Below, piece after piece: positions 42,239 through 51,436 of a stretch of 64,000 bases of DNA (its first letter is position 1; each line of letters begins with the position of its first letter). The notes below the pieces were generated by a model. It did not search any database, had not been told where the DNA came from, and saw nothing but the letters and a program-made list of their open reading frames with translations. The stretch covers positions 186,001 to 250,000 of the forward strand of contig NZ_CP087724.1 in assembly GCF_024972755.1 (NCBI RefSeq), written 5' to 3'. A program made the translations under genes and the position numbers. Source of the DNA: Halanaeroarchaeum sp. HSR-CO. GTDB lineage: Archaea > Halobacteriota > Halobacteria > Halobacteriales > Halobacteriaceae.

Positions 42239-43537
42239 TCATCTGGTCGCGGCGTCGATGGCCTGCGAGAGGTCCGCGACGATGTCCTCCGCATCCTCGA
42301 TACCGACCGAGAGGCGGACCAGGTCGTCGGTGACGCCACCCGCGCGTTTCTCCGCGTCGGTGAGTTGCTGGTGGGTCGTCGAGGCGGGGTGGATGATCAA
42401 CGTCTTCGCGTCCCCGACGTTGGCGAGCAAACTCGCGAGTTCGACTTCCTCGGTGACCCGTTTGCCCGCCTCGTAGCCGTCCGCCAGGCCGAAGGTGATC
42501 ATGCCACCGTAGCCACCGTCGAGGTACCGCGACGCGGCCTCGTGGGTCTCGTGGCTCTCGAGGCCGGGGTAGTTCACCCAGGAGACAGCCTCGTGGTCCT
42601 CGAGGTACTCCGCGACCGTCTGGGCGTTCTCGACGTGCTGGCGGATTCGAATCGGGAGCGTCTCCAGTTTCTGGAGCGTGACCCAGGCGTCGAACGGCGA
42701 CTGCTGGTTGCCCAGGTCGCGCAGTGCCCGGGCGCGGGCCGCCGTCGCGAAGGCGACCTCGCCGAACCGCTCTTGGAAGTCGACGCCGTGATAGGCGGGG
42801 TTCTCGCCCGATATCTCGGGATAGTCGGCCGCCTCCCAGGGGAAGGTGCCGCCGTCGACGATGACCCCGCCGATGGTCGACCCGCTGCCGGTGATCCACT
42901 TCGTCGTGGAGTGCCAGACGATGTCCGCGCCGTGCTCGATTGGATTGGCCAGCACGGGCGTCGCGAAGGTGTTGTCCACGACCAGGGGTGCTTCGTGCTC
43001 GTGGGCCACGTCGGCGACGGCCTCGATATCCGGTGTCACGAGCGCCGGATTGCCGATAGTCTCCAGGTGGACGAACGCGGTGTCCTCGTCGATGGCCTCC
43101 GCGTAGGCCTGTGGGTCGAGTGTGTCGACGAACCGGGCTTCGATACCCCGTCTGGAAGCAGTGTGCGAGAGGTAGGTGTGGGTCCCGCCGTAGATGGCCG
43201 AGGCGGTGACGATGTTGTCACCGGCCTCCGCGAGGAGGAGGGTAATGGTGTCGAAGGCGGCCATTCCGCTGTTCGTGGCGACCGCAGCCGCCCCACCCTC
43301 CAGCGTGGCGATACGCTCCTCGAGCATCGCGCTGGTCGGGTTGCCGAGTCGGCTGTAGATGTTGCCGGCCTCTTCGAGCGCGAACAGGCTGGCGGCGTGT
43401 TCGGCGTCGTCGAAGACGTATGAACTCGTCTGATAGATGGGCGGTGCGCGTGATTTGGTCGTGGGGTCGACCGTCTGCCCGGCGTGGACGCTCTCGGTGG
43501 CGAGGCCGCGCCGTTCGGGGTCGTGGTCGTCGGCCAT
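42239..43537 (-). CDS. metY: O-acetylhomoserine aminocarboxypropyltransferase/cysteine synthase family
   Basis: 432 aa PLP enzyme of the Cys/Met metabolism family. The lysine is in HSTTKWITGSG (near residue 212) and substrate-binding motifs IYSRLGNPT and NSGMAAFDTI are intact. It joins sulfide or methanethiol to O-acetylhomoserine to make homocysteine or methionine. Single gene with its own TATA-like box (43559-43568) at leaderless distance, preceded by direct repeats that could be an operator. Confidence 0.93.
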   Translation of the reverse strand: MADDHDPERRGLATESVHAGQTVDPTTKSRAPPIYQTSSYVFDDAEHAASLFALEEAGNIYSRLGNPTSAMLEERIATLEGGAAAVATNSGMAAFDTITLLLAEAGDNIVTASAIYGGTHTYLSHTASRRGIEARFVDTLDPQAYAEAIDEDTAFVHLETIGNPALVTPDIEAVADVAHEHEAPLVVDNTFATPVLANPIEHGADIVWHSTTKWITGSGSTIGGVIVDGGTFPWEAADYPEISGENPAYHGVDFQERFGEVAFATAARARALRDLGNQQSPFDAWVTLQKLETLPIRIRQHVENAQTVAEYLEDHEAVSWVNYPGLESHETHEAASRYLDGGYGGMITFGLADGYEAGKRVTEEVELASLLANVGDAKTLIIHPASTTHQQLTDAEKRAGGVTDDLVRLSVGIEDAEDIVADLSQAIDAATR

Positions 43538-43593
43538 ATCGCGACAGAACGGCCCGGAGTAAATAACTGTGGCGGATTTACTTCACAAAATAA

Positions 43594-43614
43594 ATGTCCA
43601 ATGGTAATATCCAA
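43594..43614 (-). promoter_or_regulatory. direct repeat upstream of metY
   Basis: On the minus strand TTGGATAT and TTGGACAT are 13 bases apart (plus-strand 43607-43614 and 43594-43601), about 25-55 bases beyond the TATA-like box. Candidate operator for sulfur-amino-acid control. Confidence 0.45.
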
Positions 43615-43756
43615 TAGGGTGGGACGGCGGTCTCTCCAGACGTCGATGGCGGGCACTCACGGGCTCAGATCGACGGGTAGAATTCGTTCGAAGAACCCCC
43701 TCGGACTACGGGTGTCCGTCTCTTCCGGAAGTCAGCACGACCGCCGGCCTGAATCG

Positions 43757-45559
43757 TTATTTCCCCCAGAACGGGTCCCGCTTCCGCCGCGTTTCCAGGT
43801 ACTGACTCAACGCCTCGCGCTCGTCGGCCGGCAGGTCTTCCCGCAACTCCTGTTCCAGCACCTTCGCGTGCTTCTCCGGGAGGTCCACCCACAGGACGTC
43901 GCCCTCGTCGATGTCTCGTCCCACGGTCGGACCGTCGATGGAGGCGGCGAGTTGCTCGCCGGCGCGGGCTTCGTCGACGTCTTCGCCCTGGTCCTGAAGG
44001 CCCTTCAGCACGCCCACGCGCGTGAAGTCGTTATCGTCGGTGAAGTAGCCGACCGGGACGTTGCGTTTGAGCGTGCCGGAGGATATCTCGACGCCGACGA
44101 CGGCGGGGTCGTTCTGCCGGAACACGTGGTCTTTGAGGATCCTGAAGCGGGCCGGGCGGATGACGTTCTCGAAGACCGCCTCGCGCTGGGCCGTCTCGAT
44201 GGCCTCGACGTGGCCCTCGTACTCCTCGATGAGCTGATAGATGACGTCGTTGCGGAAGACCTCGACGTCCTGCTGGTCGGCGCGGTCGGCCGAATCGCCC
44301 AGCATCTCCACGTTGAACCCGAGGATGGCGCGATAGGTGTCGTCCTCGACGGTCGTCGCCACGCTCACGTCCCGCGGGGCGATGTCCCCGACCTCGGCAC
44401 GCATGACCGGTATCTCGGCCTCCTCCAGGGAGTTGACCAACGCCTCGAGGCTGCCCAGGGTGTCGGCCTTGACGACGATGCCGTCTTCGGCGGTCTCCAC
44501 GGCGACCTCGGCGAGTTCGGCGGTCACCTCTTCGATGACCGCTTCGAGGTCGCGGTCGCCGACGACGCGGACCGGCGCCCCCGCCATGGCGTCGTCGAGA
44601 GTGGGGGCGGCAATTTTCACGCCAGAGGCGGCGGCGATGGACTCGACTTGCTCGAAGCGTTTCTCCGTCCGGATCTCGGCCAGTTCGCGCGGTTTGAGGA
44701 GAGCCCGGACGGTGGTGACGATGGGGTCGTTTTTCGCGCCGACGACGATGGTGTCGTCCTCGGCGATGGTGCCGTCGTAGAGGATAACGTCGAGGGTGGT
44801 CCCGAAGCCCTGTTCTTCTTTGACCTCGAGGACGGTGCCGGCGCCCGGGCCGGTCACGTCGACTTCCATCTCCTCTTTCATGTACCGCTGGGAGAGGCCC
44901 ATGAGTACGGTGAGCAGGTCCGGGACGCCCTCGCCCGTCTCGGCGGAGACCGGGATGACGCCGATGTTCTTGCGGAAGTTCTGCACCCGCCAGTAGAGAT
45001 CTGAGGAGAAGCCGGCATCGGAGAGTTCCCCGATGATGTCGTACAGGCGCTCGTCGAGGTGGCTTCTGACTCGGTCGGACTGACTGTCGTAGCTCGGTTT
45101 GATGGGCGAATCGGGCTGGGGATTCCAGCCGGGGACGGTGTCGACCTTGTTCGCCGCGACGACGAAGGGCGTCTGGCTGTCCTGGAGGATCGCGACCGCC
45201 TCCTCGGTCTGTGGCTGGAAGCCGTCGTTGACGTCGACCACGAGGATGGCGATGTCGGCCAGAGCCCCGCCGCGGGCGCGCAAGGTGGTGAACGCGTGGT
45301 GGCCCGGCGTGTCGATGAACAGGAGCCCGGGGAGATCGAACTCGGTGGGGTCGACGAGACTGCCGGCGACGCTGGAGACGACGTCGAGGGGAACGGCAGT
45401 CGCGCCGATGTGCTGGGTGATGGCGCCCGCCTCGCCCTCGATGACGGTCGAGCCGCGGATCTTGTCGAGCAGACTCGTCTTTCCGTGATCGACGTGGCCG
45501 AGGACGGCGACGATCGGTGTTCGAAGGTCCGATGGGGTGGGAGATGGAGCGTCAGACAT
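43757..45559 (-). CDS. infB: translation initiation factor IF-2 / aIF5B
   Basis: 600 aa GTPase. The G domain has GHVDHGKTSLLD (P-loop, near residue 20), DTPGHHAFTTLRARG and NKVD; domains II-IV follow with EVKEEQGFGTTLDVILYDG and the acidic C-terminal helix. It delivers or stabilises initiator tRNA at subunit joining. Length matches archaeal aIF5B, which lacks the long bacterial N-terminus. The ATG at 45559 (MSDAPSPTPSDLR) is preferred over one 20 codons upstream. Confidence 0.96.
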   Translation of the reverse strand: MSDAPSPTPSDLRTPIVAVLGHVDHGKTSLLDKIRGSTVIEGEAGAITQHIGATAVPLDVVSSVAGSLVDPTEFDLPGLLFIDTPGHHAFTTLRARGGALADIAILVVDVNDGFQPQTEEAVAILQDSQTPFVVAANKVDTVPGWNPQPDSPIKPSYDSQSDRVRSHLDERLYDIIGELSDAGFSSDLYWRVQNFRKNIGVIPVSAETGEGVPDLLTVLMGLSQRYMKEEMEVDVTGPGAGTVLEVKEEQGFGTTLDVILYDGTIAEDDTIVVGAKNDPIVTTVRALLKPRELAEIRTEKRFEQVESIAAASGVKIAAPTLDDAMAGAPVRVVGDRDLEAVIEEVTAELAEVAVETAEDGIVVKADTLGSLEALVNSLEEAEIPVMRAEVGDIAPRDVSVATTVEDDTYRAILGFNVEMLGDSADRADQQDVEVFRNDVIYQLIEEYEGHVEAIETAQREAVFENVIRPARFRILKDHVFRQNDPAVVGVEISSGTLKRNVPVGYFTDDNDFTRVGVLKGLQDQGEDVDEARAGEQLAASIDGPTVGRDIDEGDVLWVDLPEKHAKVLEQELREDLPADEREALSQYLETRRKRDPFWGK

Positions 45560-45866
45560 GGGTATGGCGAGGAGAACCGTCGATACTCGAACACGCGGCG
45601 TCGGGGAATTTAGTTCCATCGCCCTGGGACGGCGAGTTGTCGTGTGGTGTGCGGTCCATTCACGGATATCTCTCCGTTGATAAAGCTATATCCGCCACAC
45701 ACGCGAATCCATCACTCGAGACACGTCGCCCCAGGGGATCGCCGACGGAAGCTGTCGAGGGCGATTCGTCGGGGAGGCTGCAACCGGAGACGATTCGTAG
45801 AGGAATGGTGCCCAACGCCGCTATCTTTCGAAGCACGACGCCTGCCATCGACAGGAGGGTCGAGTC
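45560..45866. other. 307-base divergent gap with an inverted repeat
   Basis: Between infB (leftward) and a membrane-protein gene (rightward). It holds CGGATAT at 45663-45669 and its inverse ATATCCG at 45688-45694. AT-rich GATAAAGCTATATCC overlaps the right arm and could be the promoter of a right-hand transcript. No gene recognised. Confidence 0.5.
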
Positions 45867-46784
45867 ATGACTCGATCGCGAAAAGGCCGCTCTGCCCCCT
45901 CGAAGGTTGCCCAGTGGGTCCTGATCGCTGGACTGTTCATGATCGTCGTTTCGGCGCCACTGGCCGTCCTGCTGAGCCGTGCTATCTCCCCCACCGCCCC
46001 GACGTGGGTGGGCATGGTTCCCCTCCCCCCGATCGAGCAGCCCTTCGACCTGTTTCCACGCCTGAGCGAAGCGGGGTTCGACGTCACTCGCTGGCTCTGG
46101 GGATTGCTCGCTGACTTCCTGGGCGTGGTCTTCGCCGTCGTCTACTACCTCGTCCTGTTCACAGCCGTGCTCGGTACCGGTTTCGCTGTGGCCGGGGCAC
46201 TCGGAATTTCGGATCGACGCGAGATAGCGAGGACCGTCAGACGCGCTCTCGGCCTTCGTATCATCCAGATTCTGGCCGGGGCCTATACGGTGATCGGTCT
46301 CACCATCGTGTATCCGGCGACGGTCCGGCTCGGGCTGGAGGTCTTGCTGACGGTCTCGCTCTGGCTGGTGGTGCTGGTGGCCCTGGTGACCGTCTGGGGA
46401 TACATCGAGTCGGCGGACCACGTCCTGGCCCGGATCGCCCTCTGGTACCCGCTGACGGTCGCGCTCGTCGTCCTCCCGAGTGTGGTCGTGGGAATCGTCT
46501 CGCCGTCGGCCAGGCCCCTCTTCGTGCGGGTGAGCGGCGTTTTGGCGAGGCCACTTCTCGAGAGCGGGCTGGTTGCGGGATTCCACGTCGGGTTCTTCGT
46601 CGACCATCTCATCCCGACCACGGTCGCATATGGTGGGTTCTGGGTCGGGGTGGTGCTCGTGATGGGGTGGTTCGTCGGTGTGGTCACCGAGGTATGGGCG
46701 TGGCTGCCCGGTCGACTCGTCTCACTGGGGGCATCGATCTGGAGACGGGTGCGTCGGCTCGGCCGAGGCCTGTTGGACCGATGA
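45867..46784 (+). CDS. multi-span membrane protein, 305 aa
   Basis: About six to seven hydrophobic helices, the first at residues 15-40 (VAQWVLIAGLFMIVVSAPLA) and others near 92-115, 130-155, 160-178, 190-212 and 250-275. The C-terminus is basic (WRRVRRLGRGLLDR), so cytoplasmic by the positive-inside rule. No transporter signature was recognised. Its start at 45867 begins MTRSRKGRSAPSK. No close co-directional upstream gene, so probably a single transcript. Confidence 0.78.
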   Translation: MTRSRKGRSAPSKVAQWVLIAGLFMIVVSAPLAVLLSRAISPTAPTWVGMVPLPPIEQPFDLFPRLSEAGFDVTRWLWGLLADFLGVVFAVVYYLVLFTAVLGTGFAVAGALGISDRREIARTVRRALGLRIIQILAGAYTVIGLTIVYPATVRLGLEVLLTVSLWLVVLVALVTVWGYIESADHVLARIALWYPLTVALVVLPSVVVGIVSPSARPLFVRVSGVLARPLLESGLVAGFHVGFFVDHLIPTTVAYGGFWVGVVLVMGWFVGVVTEVWAWLPGRLVSLGASIWRRVRRLGRGLLDR

Positions 46785-46902
46785 GTTGACGCTATCGAGT
46801 CCGTGCGACCGATCGACGAAACGGGTGGCTCCCGTCGAAGCGTCAGCCGTCCGTGTCACGCGGTGCGAAAGTTTACTAATCTCTCCGGATAATGGTCGGG
46901 AC

Positions 46903-47145
46903 ATGGCCGACATACTCGCCGAGAACCTCTCTGGAAAGGCCGTGATGGGCTCCGACGGCACGGAGCTCGGCCGGCTGTACAACATCTCGATGGACCTCAA
47001 GAGCGGCAAACTCCACGACCTGCTCGTCGAACCGCTCGAGGACTCCGACGTCCAGCTCGATTTTCCGATGGACGACGAGGGGCACTTTCGCATCCCCGTG
47101 GGTCGCGTCCAGGCAGTGAAAGATTACATCGTCATCGAACGCTAG
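46903..47145 (+). CDS. PRC-barrel domain protein, 80 aa
   Basis: A single small beta-barrel: MADILAENLSGKAVMGSDGT, then ELGRLYNISMDLKSGKL and GHFRIPVGRVQAVKDYIVIE. PRC-barrels occur in RNA-processing (RimM) and other contexts. The stop codon is directly followed by the NOB1 start with no gap, so the two are co-transcribed and may act together in ribosome maturation. TATA-like GTTTACTAATC lies about 30 bases before the ATG. Confidence 0.92.
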   Translation: MADILAENLSGKAVMGSDGTELGRLYNISMDLKSGKLHDLLVEPLEDSDVQLDFPMDDEGHFRIPVGRVQAVKDYIVIER

Positions 47146-47604
47146 ATGTACGTCCTCGATACGTCCGCGTTCATCCACGAGTTCGACACCGACGAGTCCG
47201 TCGCGACCATCCCGGCGGTCAGAGACGAACTCGACGATGCACAGGCGTACCGATACGACGCCATGGAGGGGGCGGGGATGCACATCCAGATCCCCGACGA
47301 GAACACCCTCCAGACGGTCCGACAGGCCGCGAAACGAACCGGTGACGCGACCGTCCTCTCCGAGACCGACGTCCGACTCCTCGCCGCTGCACTCGAACTC
47401 GATGCGACCCTCGTGACCGACGACTACGCCATGCAGAACGTGGCGGACGACCTCGACCTGGCCGTCGAGGTCATCGCCCAGGAGGGCATCGCCGAGCGCC
47501 GCGACTGGCGGTTCCAGTGCCAGGGCTGTGGCCGGGAGTTCGACGAACACCGCGAGCGCTGTCCCATCTGTGGCAGTCAACTCGCGAGAAAGAACCCCAA
47601 TTAG
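47146..47604 (+). CDS. nob1: NOB1-type rRNA endonuclease
   Basis: 152 aa. A PIN domain with LDTSAFIHEF (catalytic Asp near residue 5), ETDVRLLAAALEL and LVTDDYAMQNVA, followed by a zinc ribbon CQGCGREF...CPICG. NOB1 trims the 3' end of 16S rRNA. It starts immediately after the PRC-barrel stop. Its own stop overlaps that of a convergent 44-aa gene (TTAG). Confidence 0.93.
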   Translation: MYVLDTSAFIHEFDTDESVATIPAVRDELDDAQAYRYDAMEGAGMHIQIPDENTLQTVRQAAKRTGDATVLSETDVRLLAAALELDATLVTDDYAMQNVADDLDLAVEVIAQEGIAERRDWRFQCQGCGREFDEHRERCPICGSQLARKNPN

Positions 47605-47735
47605 TCGAGGCACTCGATACCGTACTCGATCAACTGCCGGGCGACCTCCTCCTCCGTCGTGTCGTACTTCCTCGCGAGAGCCGCGACCCGCCTCCCCAGC
47701 CGGTCGTCACAGACGACCGTGAACTGTCGCTGCAT
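47601..47735 (-). CDS. 44-aa ribbon-helix-helix-like microprotein
   Basis: Starts MQRQFTVVCDDRLGRRVAAL, then a charged stretch TTEEEVARQLIEYGIECLD. The beta strand followed by two helices fits the ribbon-helix-helix fold, and the size is that of the smallest such regulators. TATA-like GCTTTACGG lies about 27-35 bases upstream. Its stop codon shares TTAG with nob1. Targets unknown. Confidence 0.65.
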   Translation of the reverse strand: MQRQFTVVCDDRLGRRVAALARKYDTTEEEVARQLIEYGIECLD

Positions 47736-47782
47736 GTGCTGTGGTACCGCTTCAGACCCCGTAAAGCTACGTCAGACGTCCG

Positions 47783-48856
47783 TCACATCACGCCGGTCGT
47801 GAGCGCCAGGTACGCCAGTCCGAACTGGATTGCGTTGTACGTGCCGTGGACCAGTGCGGCGACGACTACGTTGTCGGTCCGCTCGTAGACGACCCCCAGG
47901 ACGAGTGAGATGGCGAACAGCCGGAGTAGCGTGGCGAAGATGGCCGCCGCGCTCCCGGTGGCGTAGGTTGGCAGGTGGATGGCGGTGAATACGAGCGTCC
48001 CGACCAGTACCGCCGACCGGCGAGAGAACCCCTCGTAGAGGTACTTCTGGACGATGTTCCGCGAGAGCAACTCCTCGCCGGGGCCGATGGCGAGCCACGA
48101 GAGGGGGATGAACCAGAGCAGGATGGCGGGATTTCCACGGGCCGCCTCGATGAGGCTGTGTTCGGTCGAGGGAACCCCGAGGAGGGCGCTCAGATAGCTC
48201 ACGGCGGCGAGCACGGCGAACATGCCGATCACGCCACCGATCACGTACAGCCAGCCCCGTCGGTCCGGCCATCGAACGTCGATGTAGTCCAGGCCGAGGT
48301 CACGCATCCGGAGGAACCCGAACGCGACCAGGCCCAATCCCAGGCTGAACAGGACGGTACTCACGCCCTGCTGGAGCACCAGTCCCTCTATCGGCAGGAG
48401 CGTGAGGCCGGCGATTGCCACGACGAATCCCACGAGGAGTCCCGTCACCCCGATGGCGAGTGCGGTGAAAGAACTGACCCCCTTCCGCACGAACGTCTGC
48501 CGATCCAGCCCCAGCCAGTCCGCGTACGCGACCCCCACCCCGACGATGCCGAGGACGAACGCGACCGGCAGTCCGGCCCCGACCGAGAGCGAATCGGCGG
48601 CCTCGACCGGATACAGCAGCGTCACCGCCGCGGCGATGGCGAGACCGCCGGTACCGACACCGGCCAGGATAGCGAGTCGCCGATCCTCGACCCCGTATCG
48701 ACGGGCGCCGAACGCGACGATCGCGACGAGTGCGGCCACCAGCCCCGGGACGCTCCCCACACCGTCGGCCGCGAAGACGCCGTTCCACTCGACGAGACTG
48801 GCCGCCACGCCGAGACCGGCGAGCACGAACCCGACGGACGGGACGAATCGACCCAT
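47783..48856 (-). CDS. CPBP-family intramembrane metalloprotease
   Basis: 357 aa with about nine hydrophobic helices. The CPBP signature GPGEELLSRNIVQKYL (EExxxR) is near residue 265, and conserved histidines sit in FTAIHLPTY and ALVHGTYNA. The family includes CAAX-processing proteases and bacteriocin self-immunity proteins. The substrate here is unknown. The N-terminal half is an extra membrane region less conserved than the protease part. Confidence 0.9.
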   Translation of the reverse strand: MGRFVPSVGFVLAGLGVAASLVEWNGVFAADGVGSVPGLVAALVAIVAFGARRYGVEDRRLAILAGVGTGGLAIAAAVTLLYPVEAADSLSVGAGLPVAFVLGIVGVGVAYADWLGLDRQTFVRKGVSSFTALAIGVTGLLVGFVVAIAGLTLLPIEGLVLQQGVSTVLFSLGLGLVAFGFLRMRDLGLDYIDVRWPDRRGWLYVIGGVIGMFAVLAAVSYLSALLGVPSTEHSLIEAARGNPAILLWFIPLSWLAIGPGEELLSRNIVQKYLYEGFSRRSAVLVGTLVFTAIHLPTYATGSAAAIFATLLRLFAISLVLGVVYERTDNVVVAALVHGTYNAIQFGLAYLALTTGVM

Positions 48857-48904
48857 GGCCCGACGAACGGGCGCCGCGCTAAAAGCGTCTGGTTTTCCGG
48901 AACG

Positions 48905-50179
48905 TCACTCCACGAGCAGGCGATCTGTCTCCGGGAGCGTCTCGCCACGGAGCAGCTCACGAGCCCGCTCTTTGCCCCACTCCACGGCGGGCTGGGTGAA
49001 CGTCTCCACCTCGTAGAGTTCGCCGGCGAGGATGCAGGCGGCCTCCATCTCGTAGAGCAACGATCCGAGCGATTCGGCGTCGACCCGGTCGATCGATACC
49101 CTGACGTTCGGTTGGCCGGATCTGGCCAGGCTGGCTTCCGTGGCTGCGAACTCGGCGTCGAGGAGGTCTCGAAGCGAGTGGCCGCCGAGGTAATCCAGGC
49201 CGGTGAGATCGGCCGGCGGGATGGTCGCGTCGGGGCCCTCGCCGACCTGGAGGAGGGTGACGACCTTGTCGAGCGGACCCGCGCGGTAGAGCTGTAACTG
49301 GGAGTGCTGGTCGGTCGCGCCGAGGGCCCGGATCGGCGTCTGGCCCAGACCGTCCTTGCCCAGGCTCTCGGCCCACAGCTGGGCGAACCACTCCGCGAAC
49401 GGGTCGAGGGCCTCTGCGTAGGGCATCATCGCCACCATCGACGCCCCCCGCCGGTCGAGGGCGTACAGCGTCGCGCCGTAGGCGTACGCGGGCGTCTCGA
49501 ACAGTGACCCGGTCAGGTCGGCGGCCACCGATCTGGCCCCAGCGAGTACTCCCTCGATGTCGACACCCGCGATCGCCGGGACGGCCAGCCCGACCGTCGA
49601 GAGCACCGAGAACCGGCCGGGAACCCCGTCCGGCACCTCGAGTGCCGGCAGATCGTGTTCCGCTGCGAGGTCGCGCAGATTTCCATCGGGCCCCGTCGTG
49701 ACGAGTGTCCGCTCCCGCCAATCGACGCCCGCATCGACCATCGCCTCCCGGACGACCAGGAAGTTGGCCAGCGTCTCGGCGGTGGTACCCGACTTCGAGA
49801 CCACGTTGACGACGGTCTCGGACAGCGGGAGGTCGTCGAGCAGGGATTCCACGTGGGCCGGATCCACGTTGTCGAGGAAGTACGCTCGCGTCCCGTCGCC
49901 GAGTGCCGCCGTGAGCGTCTTCGCGCCCAGGGCACTCCCGCCGATACCCACGGTGAGCACGGCACTGACGTCCTCGAATGGCGCGACGGCATCGTGGATG
50001 GCCTCCGGGTCCGTGGTCTCCGGGAGGTTCAGCGAAGCGTACCCGAACGAATCGGCGTCGCGACCGTGCTGGATGGTCTCGTGGGCGCTGGCGACACGGT
50101 CGTCGAGCCGGTCGAGGGCCTCGCGCGGGACGCCGATGGGCGACGTCTCGGCGAGAGCGTTGGCGATATCGACGCGCAT
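48905..50179 (-). CDS. pgi: glucose-6-phosphate isomerase
   Basis: 424 aa. TVGIGGSALGAKTL near residue 82 and VVSKSGTTAETLANF near residue 128 are the SIS phosphosugar-binding motifs, and LGATDQHSQLQLYRAGP carries the catalytic region. It interconverts glucose 6-phosphate and fructose 6-phosphate. The start at 50179 (MRVDIANALAETSP) is chosen over a longer frame with unrelated sequence. Confidence 0.95.
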   Translation of the reverse strand: MRVDIANALAETSPIGVPREALDRLDDRVASAHETIQHGRDADSFGYASLNLPETTDPEAIHDAVAPFEDVSAVLTVGIGGSALGAKTLTAALGDGTRAYFLDNVDPAHVESLLDDLPLSETVVNVVSKSGTTAETLANFLVVREAMVDAGVDWRERTLVTTGPDGNLRDLAAEHDLPALEVPDGVPGRFSVLSTVGLAVPAIAGVDIEGVLAGARSVAADLTGSLFETPAYAYGATLYALDRRGASMVAMMPYAEALDPFAEWFAQLWAESLGKDGLGQTPIRALGATDQHSQLQLYRAGPLDKVVTLLQVGEGPDATIPPADLTGLDYLGGHSLRDLLDAEFAATEASLARSGQPNVRVSIDRVDAESLGSLLYEMEAACILAGELYEVETFTQPAVEWGKERARELLRGETLPETDRLLVE

Positions 50180-50263
50180 AGAGGTACCGCGGGCCGCGCG
50201 GGTATAGGGTGTTGCGCTTCGGTTCCGTAACGCGCAAATGCCAGAGCGGTCTATCCAGATTCG

Positions 50264-50728
50264 ATGCCCAGCAAGTCGGGGACGTTCCTGGTGACCGCCG
50301 CGGACGCGGACAGCGTCGTCCTTGCCGACGTGACTGACAGCCAGGTTCATACCCTCGGGGAGAATCCGGGACTATCGGTCGACGAGGTCGTGGATGCCAC
50401 GATCGCCCCGGTCCCGCCGATGGAGGCGGTCTGGACCGTCGAGGACCTCCGGGAGACCCGCAGTATCGCCGTCGAGGTGAGCGACGAACGGCCGACGAAG
50501 ACCAGTCGCGACCTGGCCGCGACCATGGACGAGGGGGACCTCGAGACCCGCGAACGGGCTGGAACGGGCGCCATCCACGTCATCACGGTGCCGACGGACC
50601 TCACCGACGCGGCAGTCGACGACGTTCGCGAGGACGAGTCGACGCTCCGGATGGCCGCCAGGCTCGGGGTCGACCGGGTCGAGATCCGCGCCTCGCCGGG
50701 CGTCGTGACGGTGCGATATCTTCCCTAA
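50264..50728 (+). CDS. DUF5812-like conserved haloarchaeal protein
   Basis: 154 aa, starting MPSKSGTFLVTAADADSVVL. Beta-rich N-terminal part, then a helical region (SRDLAATMDEGDLETRERAG) and C-terminal RVEIRASPGVVTVRYLP. It matches the DUF5812 type as I recall it. No catalytic motif. Divergent from pgi; its stop overlaps that of the convergent membrane-protein gene (CTAA). Confidence 0.82.
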   Translation: MPSKSGTFLVTAADADSVVLADVTDSQVHTLGENPGLSVDEVVDATIAPVPPMEAVWTVEDLRETRSIAVEVSDERPTKTSRDLAATMDEGDLETRERAGTGAIHVITVPTDLTDAAVDDVREDESTLRMAARLGVDRVEIRASPGVVTVRYLP

Positions 50729-51351
50729 CCGCCGTTATCGACGTCGAGAGCCCGTTCGATCGAGTCGACCAGGTCCTGTGCGCGGGGGATACCGAACACC
50801 GCCGCGATGGCCGCCCCGACCCCGTCGAAGATGAGGTCCCTGATGGTATCCTCGACACCGTACTGGACGAGCACCGCCTGCTGACCGGTGGCGAGCGCCA
50901 GTTCTCGGGCGAGGAACTCGAGGACTTCCCAGAGAACGCCGGTGGCGAGGGTGAACAGCACGATGAACACGTACATGAAATCCGGGGGGAGGTAGATGTC
51001 GTCGACGTGTTCGTCGACGGCTCTGGTGGTGGCGTAGCCGACCACGGCGACGATGCTCGCCGAGAAGGTATGCGTGAGGTGGTCCCACCACCAGACGGCC
51101 TCGTACGGACCGGTCATGCCGACGGTGTGTAACAGGATGGCGAGTGTGAGAAGCGACGCGAGCCACGGGCCGATGGTTATCTGGAAGTCGCGTTCGAGGA
51201 GGCCCGGGAGCGCCGTGACGGTCAGTCCCAGGAAGCCGTTGATGGCGACGCTGACGTTCGCCGTCCACAGCCCCCAGCCGAGGATGACGGCGATGGTAGC
51301 CTGCATGGCACGGACGGCCCACAGACCCAGTCTGGCGGCACGAGGCGTCAC
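50725..51351 (-). CDS. membrane protein with WWWDHLTH motif, 208 aa
   Basis: About five to six hydrophobic helices. A conserved-looking WWWDHLTHTFSAS segment lies near residues 87-99 at the start of a helix and could bind a metal or lipid headgroup. It resembles the DUF2238 type of membrane proteins, but I am not certain. The C-terminal third is soluble and acidic (DLVDSIERALDVD). Shares its stop tetranucleotide with the DUF5812-like gene. Confidence 0.78.
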   Translation of the reverse strand: MTPRAARLGLWAVRAMQATIAVILGWGLWTANVSVAINGFLGLTVTALPGLLERDFQITIGPWLASLLTLAILLHTVGMTGPYEAVWWWDHLTHTFSASIVAVVGYATTRAVDEHVDDIYLPPDFMYVFIVLFTLATGVLWEVLEFLARELALATGQQAVLVQYGVEDTIRDLIFDGVGAAIAAVFGIPRAQDLVDSIERALDVDNGG

Positions 51352-51436
51352 GAACGGGGGTACACGCCCGGGGTGGATAATGCCCCGGGTCCGCTACTGA
51401 TCGGTGATCGCAGCTTTCTGACCGTCGATGGCCGAC

